A stretch of DNA of 64,000 nucleotides, from NCBI GenBank assembly GCA_905221605.1, contig CAJNDS010002569.1:1-64000 (forward strand), written 5' to 3'. The position numbers and the translations under genes were made by a program. The stretch's first letter is position 1, and each line of letters starts with the position of its first letter. This DNA comes from Symbiodinium natans. Taxonomy: Eukaryota > Sar > Dinophyceae > Suessiales > Symbiodiniaceae. Shown one piece after another: positions 1 through 8,346 of the stretch. Under the pieces are notes generated by a model. The model searched no databases. It worked only from the letters and a program-made list of their open reading frames with translations, and was not told the DNA's origin.

Positions 1-570
1 GGCGCGGAGGGCGCGGACGCGGAGACGAACCTGTAAGAGCAGAAGAGGGCCGCGTAGCGCAAGGCGGCGGCGCGCGATGGGGGGAGGGCCGCGGGGAGGG
101 CGGGAGGGGAAAAAGGGGGGGGGGGGGAGGGCGCGGGGTAGGGGTATCGGGGGAAAGGGCGCGGGGAGGGCGCGGGGCGGCCAACGCGCAGAGGGCGCGG
201 AAGCGCGCGGAGCGCGGAGCGCGGAGGGCGCGAAGGGCGCGGAGGCGGCGCGGGGGGCCCGGAGGGCGCGGAGGGTGCGGAGCGGGGAGGGCCGCGGAGG
301 AAAGAAGGACAAGGGGCGCGGAGTTCAGGGCGCGAGCGAGGGCAGACTGAAGGGCGCGAGGGCGCATTAGGAGGGAGGCGGCGGAAAGGCGCGGAGGGCG
401 CGGAGGGTGCGGAGGGCGCGGAGGGCGCGGAGGGCGCGGAGGGCGCGGAGGGCGCGGAGGGCGCGGAGGGCGCGGAGGGCGCGGAGGGCGCGGAGGGTGC
501 GGAGGGCGCGGAGGGCGCGGAGGGTGCGGAGGGCGGCGGAGGGCGCGGAGGGCGCACACGGAGGGCGTTA
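1..570. repeat. GC-rich 9-bp minisatellite (GGCGCGGAG)n
   Basis: A degenerate 9-bp unit, GGCGCGGAG with GGTGCGGAG variants, repeats through the stretch and is almost pure between about 390 and 540. Because the period is a multiple of three, all frames stay open and give Gly-Ala-Glu-like strings. The apparent ORF at 77-370 is therefore best explained by the repeat and is not called as a gene. Confidence 0.85.
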
Positions 571-900
571 GGTGACTACCCCATCGTCTTGTCCGCGTGT
601 GACTCTCGTGCCCATCGACCGAATGCTCCCCGTCCGCGCTCCCCCCCATCCTTGTTCCCGAACCCGTGCGTCAACCTGACATCCATGCATGGTCCGCCAC
701 GCCCCTCTCCCAACAAAATGTTCCGACCCCCCTCCCTTGACCGTGTCGTCTCCGTTTTATCCCACCGTCCTCCGTTGACCGTCTCCTCTTCGTGGCCTCT
801 TTCGCCAGAAAGCGATCCGATAGAACGCCTTCCGCGTTGAAGCGCCAAACAAGAACCCAATCCCACGCACAAAGAGCACGCGCAGAATAGACGTTAAGTG
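571..900. other. Unique C-rich island without a recognisable gene
   Basis: Non-repetitive sequence between the minisatellite and a poly-C tract. Short ORFs exist on both strands but none resembles a known family or shows splice-consistent structure. I see nothing further in it. Confidence 0.4.
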
Positions 901-1000
901 TCCAAGGCACCCCCTTCCCCCCCCCCCCCCCCCCCGCGTTTTGGGGGTGTAAGGAGGGAAACCCATCCAACACGCCGCCAGGGTCGGCGGACCCTGAACC
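901..1000. repeat. Dispersed module, copy 1: poly-C plus conserved hairpin block
   Basis: A C-run is followed by a GTAAGGAGGGAAA-like stretch and then a block containing CCATCCAACACGCCGCCAGG and GTCGGCGGACCCT. The same block recurs at 25315-25420, again after a poly-C tract and again leading into telomere-like repeats. Inside it CCGCC and GGCGG can pair across AGGGTC as a small hairpin. Function unknown. Confidence 0.6.
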
Positions 1001-1300
1001 CCAAACCCCAAACCCCAACCCCAAACCCCAAACCCCAAACCCCAAACCCCAAACCCTAAACCCTAAACCTTAAAAGCCACCCTAAGTCCTAAACCCCTCA
1101 AATCCGAACCTTGCCCAGCAAGCCCAGTACCTGCCAGCCCCACACAGGGATGACGAGCGCCCGCTCATGCTGCTAGTGGGAGAGGCAGCAGGGTTTAGGG
1201 TTTAGGGTTTAGGGCTTAGGGCTTAGGGCTTAGGGTTTAGGGTTTAGGGTGTAGGGTTTAGGGTTTAGGGTTTAGGGTTTAGGGAATAGGATAAGCCCCT
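1000..1300. repeat. Telomere-like arrays, both orientations
   Basis: CCCCAAA and CCCTAAA units run to about 1070. After roughly 120 bp of unique sequence, TTTAGGG and TTAGGGC units run at about 1190-1285. This reversal of orientation over a short distance recurs throughout the window. Confidence 0.9.
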
Positions 1301-1744
1301 TGAGCCTGATAAGCTCCAAATTGTGATTGAAAAAACCTCAAGCGGCATTTGAGACCTAGGAGATAAGCCCTAAATCCTAAACCCTAAACCCTCAAACCCA
1401 GCGGATGGCGTAGTAGGAGCTTGGCAGCCCAAAGGCGGGCGTCAGGCCGAAGATCGTAGGGAGGTGTCATGGGAGTTACACCTGCAGTTCCGCATGGGTA
1501 TTTCCTTATTTGGGGTACTTAAAAACCCTGATCCAAATCTCGGAGTTAGAGTGCTGGGCTGTGAGTACCCCACCCCGACCCAGAATTAGCCCGACACCCT
1601 AAACCCCAAACCCTAAACCCTAAACCCTAAACCTGCCTTTTGGCACTTTGAAGATCTTTGAAGCATTGACAGTATAGCCGAGGCTGTTCTCTTGCGGCTA
1701 CTGTGATTCGGTGTTTCTTACCTCTTTCGGAGCGAGATGGAATG

Positions 1745-1910
1745 GTTTCGGTACCTTCTTGGGGTTCTTATTATAAAGGAATCCCACTATTTGGTTTTTT
1801 TTTCGGATAATTTCCCAAAATAGGGGTACGCCTCTTATACCCCATGTAGAATAGAACCCCTTAAAGGGACCCCCAAAAAGCCCCTATTTTCGGAAACCCC
1901 CATATTCCGT
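1745..1910. mobile_element. Short hairpin element, 'GTACC...GTCC' family (family 3), degenerate
   Basis: Shares the word order GGTACCTTCTTGGGG, TAAGG, TCCCACTATTTGG, then CCCCCA with copies near 6028, 17165, 27615 and 36646. Ends are poorly defined here. Classed as MITE- or introner-like because the copies are short, non-coding and partly self-complementary. Confidence 0.4.
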
Positions 1911-1929
1911 GCAGGACTGGTTCCTTGAG

Positions 1930-1990
1930 GAGATAAAGAAGCTACCGCTGCGCAAGCGTAAGCCCTTTGTGCGAGCCTCATTGATCAGCA
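1930..1990 (+). CDS. Weak exon candidate, Lys/Arg-rich
   Basis: After a possible acceptor (CCTTGAG) the frame reads EIKKLPLRKRKPFVRA, which looks more like protein than the surrounding repeats. No domain is recognised and no flanking exon was found, so this rests on frame and acceptor fit only. Confidence 0.2.
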
Positions 1991-2149
1991 CCTGCTGGCA
2001 TTTTGTTGGTCAAAGGGTTTAGGGTTTAGGGTTTAGGGGTTTAGGGTTTCGGGTTTAGGGTAAAGGCTCCCAAAACCCTAAGCCCTGAAGCCTACCTATT
2101 TCATGAATGAAGGACTTCAGTTCCACCAATTCTAAGAAGAAAGGCCCTG

Positions 2150-2640
2150 AATGCGGTTCAGGGCTTTAGGTCCCGGGCTCCAACCATTGAAACTCACTAC
2201 CCAGGCCTTCAACAAGATTTCGCCACATACTTTTTGTTTTGGGAGGTTCTGGTTGAGTATGCAGCCACACCATGCTGTATACACACTATACTATACCGTG
2301 CCGTGCTATGATACAGTACTGTACTGCTCGTTGCCGTATTGTACAGTGCTTTACTATATTATTACTAGGTATGTTTATGCTCATAGTATACTAAATCGAA
2401 AGTTTCTACTGATACGAATGCTAGTACTCTTACTCGTGCTACTACTTAATACTCTACTTAATGCTTAATCCCTAGGTCTTAAACCTGAATACATAGTACG
2501 TCCTTCTTGATACTTGAAGGACTCGATACATATAACCAATACTCATACTATGCCAACATTCATACAAATATGAATGATGCTTCGAAACCTGCATTCTAGT
2601 ACTGCTACTGATGCCAAGTGCCCACGCGCATGCAAACACC
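2150..2640. other. Unique island, locally T/A-rich, no gene seen
   Basis: The stretch has many alternating TAC/GTA-type words (about 2270-2480). A 105-codon ORF crosses it but gives low-complexity Tyr/Leu-rich sequence without a domain. I see no gene or structured element. Confidence 0.4.
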
Positions 2641-2691
2641 AACAGACCGTAATGAATTGAATTCTAGCCAATGCGTGGTGTTGTTTTGTTG

Positions 2692-2873
2692 CAACCCTAA
2701 ACCCTAAACCCTTAAACCGACATAAACCCTAACCCTAACCCTTAAACCAACTTAAACCCTGAACCCTGAACCCTAACCCTTAAACCAACTTAAACCCTAA
2801 ACCCTAAACCCTAAACCCTAGACCCTAAACCCTAAATCCTAAACCCTAAACCCTAAACCCTAAACCCTAGTCC
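2692..2873. repeat. Telomere-like CCCTAAA array with variants
   Basis: CCCTAAA units mixed with CCCTGAA, CCCTAGA and CCTTAAA variants run into the possible exon at 2886. Confidence 0.9.
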
Positions 2874-2885
2874 TTCACGTTTCAG

Positions 2886-2994
2886 GCCGGGAACCCCAGA
2901 GCCGCCACCCCACATCGAAACACCAAGGTCATCCTTGCTTCTGGAAGCACTCCGGCCCCCGGACAGATGGAACTCATGGCGTCTTGCGGACAGG
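2886..2994 (+). CDS. Weak exon candidate between telomere-like arrays
   Basis: After a TTCAG acceptor the frame stays open and balanced in composition (AGNPRAATPHRNTKVILASG and onwards). It ends near GGACAG, and TTTAGGG repeats follow directly. It has the size and setting of the confirmed small exons elsewhere in the window. No domain recognised. Confidence 0.3.
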
Positions 2995-3249
2995 CGTTTA
3001 GGATTTAGGGTTTAGGGTTTCCCTCCTGAACCCTTCTAAACCCGAAACCCTAAACCCGAAGCCCTAAACCCTAAACCCTAAACCCTCCTCTACGCTAAAC
3101 CCTAAGGGCTTTTTTTGCCCGGGCTTTGAGAGGTTGGTGTGGTCCGAGTGCCGGGAGCAAAGTCTGTGCCCTAAGCCCTACCTAAGCCGTAACCTGCCGA
3201 ATAAGGTTTATAAACCATAAACCTTATCAGGGTTCAGTTTGGTGCCCAA

Positions 3250-3410
3250 GGTAAAAAGGGACGAAGACACGTCACAAAGACACGACACGAAAGCACTGCC
3301 CGAAGGAACACGGCAGAATCACACGACACGAAGAGACGGCACGAACACATGTCACGAAAGCACGACACAAGACGCAAAGACGCGCCACGAAGATACGACA
3401 CGAGGACCCA
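3250..3410. repeat. Degenerate minisatellite, ACGACACGAAG-like unit
   Basis: The words GACACGA, CACGAAG and ACGACAC recur about every 10-12 bp in shifted order. Open frames here on both strands follow from the repeat and are not called as genes. Confidence 0.6.
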
Positions 3411-3898
3411 TGAAAGGCGCGAACCCCAGGGCTCCAGCAAACCATTTTGGGCACTTCTCCGACAGAACCCAACTCTTTAAACGCGAGCTCTTCTTCCTTG
3501 CGCTCGGATAAGAAAAGCTTCCGGGCCAGTTCTGGGTCAGCCTTGCCAACATCCGGAACGACGACCCAGCAATGGAAGGCGTTTGTCCCCCAAATTCTGG
3601 GATCCTGTATGGCGCCCGAAGTCGCTAAGCCCTGAACCCTAAACCCCAGCCTGCAAAAATCACCCCTTCCTCAACATACGGCCGCAGCCTTAACCCTCAA
3701 CCCTCAACCCTAAACTCGAAACCCTAAACCCGGTTTTAGGGTTAAACCGGTTGAATCGAAGGGCCGCGCTCGCCTTTGCCCCTGCAAGCCGCATGCGGCT
3801 TGACTTTGGGGTTCAGGTGCTAAGGACTCCGCATGTGCCCTTGCATACCGTTTAGGGTTTAGGGTTCAGGGTTTAGGGCTTAGGGTATACCACCATCT

Positions 3899-4075
3899 GG
3901 TTAGTTCTGTAAATTAGGGTCCCTTTGTTGGGTCCCCTATGTAAGGCGGCACCCTAAGGCGAAGGACCCCTCTTCTGGTCAGTTCTCAAAACTACGGTCC
4001 CTTTTTGGGGCCCTGCCCTAAATAACAAGAGGGACCGCCCCAAAAATGACCCCCAAAAAGGGATACCGTCTCAGT
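3899..4075. mobile_element. Two adjacent short hairpin-type elements (family 4)
   Basis: Two units each begin TTAGTTCTGTAAA- or TCAGTTCTCAAAA-like and carry GGTCCCTTT followed by a GGGGCC or GGGTCC word. Later (A)GGCGGC or GGGACCGCCCC provides partial self-complementarity. Related copies lie at 18112-18200 and 43083-43192. Confidence 0.45.
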
Positions 4076-4149
4076 TCAGGCTGCAGAGGTAGAAGCAACC
4101 CCCTGAGCTGCTTCCCAAACTCCCCCAAAGATTTTCCCGGAAGCCTAAA

Positions 4150-4258
4150 CCCTAAACCCTAAACCCCAAACCCTAAACCCTAAGCCCTAAACCGTAAACG
4201 CGAAACCCCAAACCCTACACCCTGAACCCTGAACCCTGAACCCTAAACCCTAAACCCG
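4150..4258. repeat. CCCTAAA array
   Basis: CCCTAAA, CCCTGAA and CCCCAAA units in C-rich orientation, directly before a unique island (4259-4360) that has open but unassigned frames. Confidence 0.9.
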
Positions 4259-4439
4259 GAGACAGCAGGCGAGCTTCAACGAGGCATTGAAATGCTGCGT
4301 CCAATGGTCGTTTCTAAGCTCCTGGGCAGCGCTTCAGTGGGTCGGTGGGCTTTTTTGGGGTTTAGGGTCTAGGGTCAGGGTTTAGGGTTTAGTGTCGTTT
4401 CCTAAGTCTTAAACAGCCTGAACCCTAAAGCCTAAACTA

Positions 4440-5100
4440 ACGGTCAGATTCCGTCTTACTCCTAGGAAGTGGGTTTTATGGGCTTTGGGCATTTAACGGC
4501 TGAAAGGGTGTTGCGGCTTAGGAATTTAATGTTTTCCTTTGCAACCTCTTCAAGCCAAGCATTCAGGTTGAAGGTTGATCCTAAGTTCTTCCGGAGATGT
4601 CGACTTTTGGGGTGTAGGACTTGCAGGGTCTAGGCAGGTGTAGGCGAATGCGGGAGTCTAGGACAAAGGTTTCACGGCGTGCCTTGTGCGTTGCAACTGG
4701 GATTGATCTCTGGAAGGGCTCTTCGCTTCACGCCAAGAAAATGGAGCGTTCTCGCGGAGTTGACAAGACAATTTTTGGGGCTGCGGCGACACCAAGAAAG
4801 CTGTAGAACATAGTTTCCAAGGTGCTGCGCGCGAACGCACGGGGATCTGGAACCCACTTTCGCACTGAAAGTTATACGGCTTCCATGAAGGAGCTTTATG
4901 ATGGGGGCTCGTGTCTGGGCCCGTCCACACCCAAGACCCCGAGGCCAAGGTGGCTTCGTTGAGATTGGTTCACAGAACAGGAGAGGGCCCCCAAGCAAGG
5001 ACACAGCACCTTCACTCGGAATGCCGCACACGCTCCAAGGGCAACCGCGCAGTACTTTCAAGCAACGGTGCCTCTGAAAAAGCCTGAAACAAACGGCGGT
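4440..5100. other. Unique island without a recognised gene
   Basis: About 660 bp with almost no telomere-like repeat. Open frames occur on both strands (129 codons on the minus strand at 4672-5061), but no motif, signal peptide or domain is recognisable and frames conflict. I see no supportable gene. Confidence 0.35.
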
Positions 5101-5123
5101 GTGGACAAAGCAGGCTAACCCTA

Positions 5124-5274
5124 AACCCGAATTAAACCCTAAACCCTAAACCCTAAACCCTAAACCCTAAACCCTAAACCCTAAACCCTAAACCCTAAAC
5201 CCTAAACCCTAAACCCTAAACCCTAAACCCTAAACCCTAAACCCTAAACCCTAAACCCTAAACCCTAAACCCTA
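5124..5274. repeat. Pure CCCTAAA array
   Basis: About 21 near-perfect heptamers, one of the cleanest interstitial telomere-type arrays in the window. Confidence 0.95.
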
Positions 5275-5394
5275 AGTGAGAATCTTTGGGTTCAGGGTTT
5301 GCGGTCGCAAACCCTCAGCTGCCCACACCCAGAACGCGCGGAAGACGGCCACTGACGTCACCTTGCGCGCTGTGTGGTGGCCTTGGAGTTTAGG

Positions 5395-5480
5395 GCTTAT
5401 CGGATTTAGGGTTTAGGATTTAGGGTTTAGGATTTAGGGTTTAGGGTTTAGGGTTTAGGATTTAGGGTTTAGGGTTTAGG
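5395..5480. repeat. TTTAGGG array with GATTTAGG variants
   Basis: G-rich orientation, opposite to the array about 120 bp upstream. Confidence 0.9.
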
Positions 5481-5699
5481 GTATAGCAGAGTCCAGGTAC
5501 AATGTTGCTGGGCAGAATCATGTAAGGGTCGGCACCTAAGTTTGTCAACGGGCTCGAAAGAACAGTCCAGCTCTCGGGAAACCCTAAACCCTAAACCCTA
5601 AACCCTGAACCCTAAACCCTAAACCCTAAACCCTAAACTTCAAGGGTTGAGGGTTTAGGGAAGGCTCCAGGGCTTAGGGCTCGTTGTAGGGGTTAGCGC

Positions 5700-5785
5700 T
5701 TCAGAGCTCAGGGGTTTAGGGTTTAGGGTTTAGGGTTTAGGGTTTAGGGTTTAGGGTTTAGGGTTTAGGGTTTAGAGTTCAGGGT
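5700..5785. repeat. TTTAGGG array
   Basis: About ten heptamers in G-rich orientation. A CCCTAAA array at 5580-5638 faces it across a short spacer. Confidence 0.9.
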
Positions 5786-6027
5786 TGAGGTTTTTCCGCG
5801 CGCCTCCGCCTCCCACCAGCGTGCTCGCTTGCTCCAAGGACCTTCTTGGGCTGAAGCTCTTGCTGGCTATGCCCCTGCTCTTTCGTCGTCAAGCCGAAGT
5901 CAGTGTCCCTAAACCCTAAACCCTAAACCCGAAACCCGAAACCCTGATTCCTGAACCCTAAACCCTAAACCCTAGACCCACATGAAGGCTGAACTCCAAA
6001 CCTTGAACCATAGACCTTAGACCTAAA

Positions 6028-6130
6028 CGGGGGTGTACGAGAATAAGGGACCCTAATTTAGACTCCCAAATAATAGGATCCCCTTATAACAGGACCCCAA
6101 TAAGGTATCCCTTTCATCGTAAACCCCCAA
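6028..6130. mobile_element. Short hairpin element, family 3
   Basis: Begins GGGGGTGTACGAGAATAAGG and ends CATCGTAAACCCCCA. The ends are inverted copies of each other (GGGGGT..ACGA against TCGTAAACCCCC). The interior carries AATAGGATCCCCTTATAA and GACCCCAATAAGGTA, shared with the copy at 27615. About 100 bp with no coding potential. Confidence 0.55.
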
Positions 6131-6154
6131 ATCCCAAATCCGAAATCTTCAATC

Positions 6155-6223
6155 CCTAAACCCTAAACCCTAAACCCTAAACCCTAAACCCTAAACCCTA
6201 AACCCTAAACCCTAAACCCTAAA
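6155..6223. repeat. CCCTAAA array, retrotransposon target
   Basis: Nine to ten perfect heptamers run straight into the 5' LTR. CCCTAAA units resume directly after the 3' LTR, so the element inserted inside this array. Confidence 0.95.
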
Positions 6224-6355
6224 TGTGGAAATCCACATGTTTCCCCAGCGTGTGCCAGGTGAATTCTGCGCGACTCTCAGAAGGATGTCGGCTGGCAGCT
6301 GGGTGTGATGGAAAAGGCCCCGGTTGGTTCTTTGGGGTCGTTCGGTCTTTCTTGT
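6224..6355 (+). repeat. 5' LTR
   Basis: 132 bp from TGTGGAAATCC to TTTCTTGT. It matches the 3' LTR at all positions except one extra A near CTCTCAGAAGG. It is very short for a copia LTR. It should carry the promoter and polyadenylation signals, but I recognise no TATA box. Confidence 0.92.
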
Positions 6356-6371
6356 GGTAGCGGAGCTCCGA
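6355..6371 (+). other. Primer-binding site, initiator tRNA-Met type
   Basis: TGGTAGCGGAGC follows the LTR directly. The reverse complement of a typical eukaryotic initiator tRNA-Met 3' end starts TGGTAGCAGAG, so ten of the first eleven bases agree. This is the usual primer of copia elements. Confidence 0.7.
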
Positions 6372-6492
6372 ACAGGGCGGGGCTCCGCGGGTTGCGGTTA
6401 GTCGGTGGTAGCCTTTGGGATTGTGAGCTTTGGTTCGTGGGTTTTGGGTTTGTGGTTATAGGGTAAAGGGGGTGGCCTGGTTTCCTTGAGCC

Positions 6493-8346
6493 ATGGACCA
6501 TCCACATGCTGCTAGCCTGGAGTTCGAGAGGGTCGAGGACGACTCGGGAGACGAGAGCTCCCAGACAACCATTTTGGTGCCTGGCGCAGGAACTGCGCAT
6601 GCGTGGATCCCCTCAGTGAATGGGTCATTGAGGGCCCGAGTGCATCCGGGAGTTGCGAGGCGGCCGGCTGGCCGCCAAGACAACTGGAGCTTGAGGGACG
6701 AAGAATCGAGCCAGGCGAGCTGGGAGGATGGCGACGGCTGGTCCTGGGCTTGGAGCAGCTGGGCGTCCTCGACGTGGAGGCCCGATCCGTGGGGCCAGTA
6801 CTTGGACTCCAACCGGCCAGGCTGGAGAGGGGGTCGTGCCAATTGGGATGAAGAGCCCGCTTCGTCGAGCTCTCCTGAGGGTTCGGCAGTGCCACTGCCT
6901 CGGCTGCTGTCGAGGTACGAGAATGCCACTGAGCCGAAGCCGAACGGCCCTCCTCGCGAAGTTTGGACCGAACCTGGGGCGGCGGCAGCGGGGCGGCCAG
7001 TTCCTCGCTCGCTTCAGGATGATTTTGCAGTTGCTCGACGCCCTCCGGACGATGGACGTGATCCCAGAGCTCCTGGTGCTCTTGTCGGTGAGTGTCAGGG
7101 GCAAGTCACGGAAGAGCACGTCGCAGACTCCGCAACGGAGGGCAAGGGCAAGAGTCAGGGTGCCTCGAAGTCCGGGGAGTACTTAAGGTTGCACAGTTCA
7201 TTTCCCCCTGAGTTCCGAGCCCGACCTGGTGAATCTTGGAAGGACTATTGGCGTGGCGTTGAGTTCTGGCTTGCTTCAGAAGGGTCGAACCTTCCTCCTG
7301 CGGTTCGAGGCTCGCGGTTGATGCAATCGATGAAGGAGCGGGCGGCGAAGATTGTGGCGCACCTCAGTGTCTCAGATGTGGCGTGCGAGAATGGGGTGGC
7401 CCTCATCCGGAACGAGATGGAGAAATCGCCGATAATCCGGCTCCTGGAGCACAAGGAGGTGGACCGGAAGAGGCAGAAGTTCATGCGCCTGAATCGATAC
7501 CCTGGGGAGTCGCTGGAGAGCTTCATCAACAGGGCCTCGATCTACAGACACGAGAACGACTCCTGCCAGAACTACAGGGTTGGGTCCCAGTTCTACCTCG
7601 GCCACCTCTTGGATGCTGCTCGATTGACACGGAAGGACCAGGCCTTGGTGAAGACGGCGGCGGGAGGCCTCAAGGACGAGCACCAGGTGGTCAATGCGAT
7701 GCTGGAGTTGGCAGACCAGCTGGAGGGCCAGGCGGGGTACCCCATCGGGAAGGGTGAGCCAGACCTTCCGGATGAGGACCAGTTCCTCGTTCAGAAGAAA
7801 GGAGACTTCGTCTCTCGGCGAGATGACGGCCATGCAGATCGTCGACGGGAAGGAGATCGGGATCGTAGACGGCACGTTGGGGGACGAGGAAAGGACGGCC
7901 GCTTCAAGCGCTACCAGAAGTGGAAGCAGGTTTTCCACGCGATCCTGGAAGACGATAGTGATGAACGAGACGGATCGTGGTCGGACAAGGGGTCCTCCCG
8001 GGGAGACCCCAGTGCATCGGAGACTTCTGGAGAAGAAGCGACGTCATCGTCTCCGACCCCTCCGGAGATCCCCGACGACCAGTTGCCCGCGGAGGTGTAC
8101 GCCCAGGAGTACAAGGCCAAGAAACGAGTCAATGAGCTGAAGCAGATGCGGCAGTTCTTTCAGAAGGGCTCGAACCCGGAGAAGACGAAGGCTTGGGTGA
8201 AGGAGCAGCAGAAGAAGGAGCCATGTTTTCTTTGCGGAAAGCTAGGACATTGGAGCCAAGAGTGTCCGATGCGGAAGCAAGGGACGAAGCCCCACCACTC
8301 CGTTCATGTCACATCGGCTGGCACAAGTTCAGACCCGGCGCAGTAG
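6493..8346 (+). CDS. gag: Gag nucleocapsid polyprotein of the copia element
   Basis: 617 residues. Gag packages element RNA into virus-like particles. The N-terminal third is acidic, Trp-rich and low in complexity. A central part (about residues 230-430, from SGEYLRLHSSFPPEF) has the helical, Arg-rich look of a retrotransposon capsid. An Arg/Asp-rich stretch follows, then one zinc knuckle, C578-x2-C581-x4-H586-x4-C591 (CFLCGKLGHWSQEC). The ATG at 6493 (gagccATGGa) has a good initiation context and is 138 bp after the LTR. The ORF ends in a lone TAG at 8344, and the same frame continues open into Pol, so Gag-Pol could arise by stop readthrough. Confidence 0.88.
   Translation: MDHPHAASLEFERVEDDSGDESSQTTILVPGAGTAHAWIPSVNGSLRARVHPGVARRPAGRQDNWSLRDEESSQASWEDGDGWSWAWSSWASSTWRPDPWGQYLDSNRPGWRGGRANWDEEPASSSSPEGSAVPLPRLLSRYENATEPKPNGPPREVWTEPGAAAAGRPVPRSLQDDFAVARRPPDDGRDPRAPGALVGECQGQVTEEHVADSATEGKGKSQGASKSGEYLRLHSSFPPEFRARPGESWKDYWRGVEFWLASEGSNLPPAVRGSRLMQSMKERAAKIVAHLSVSDVACENGVALIRNEMEKSPIIRLLEHKEVDRKRQKFMRLNRYPGESLESFINRASIYRHENDSCQNYRVGSQFYLGHLLDAARLTRKDQALVKTAAGGLKDEHQVVNAMLELADQLEGQAGYPIGKGEPDLPDEDQFLVQKKGDFVSRRDDGHADRRREGDRDRRRHVGGRGKDGRFKRYQKWKQVFHAILEDDSDERDGSWSDKGSSRGDPSASETSGEEATSSSPTPPEIPDDQLPAEVYAQEYKAKKRVNELKQMRQFFQKGSNPEKTKAWVKEQQKKEPCFLCGKLGHWSQECPMRKQGTKPHHSVHVTSAGTSSDPAQ

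Noticed and set aside
77-370. 97-codon Gly/Ala/Arg-rich ORF
   Set aside because: It is generated by a 9-bp repeat that leaves every frame open.
2151-2468. 105-codon ORF
   Set aside because: Tyr/Leu low complexity from TAC/CTA-rich DNA, no domain and no splice context.
4658-5061. Overlapping minus-strand ORFs of 96 and 129 codons
   Set aside because: Conflicting frames, no motif and no recognisable homology.
1000-6223. A chromosome end, because of dense TTTAGGG/CCCTAAA repeats
   Set aside because: The arrays occur in both orientations through all 64 kb and sit inside introns, so they are interstitial, not a terminal telomere.
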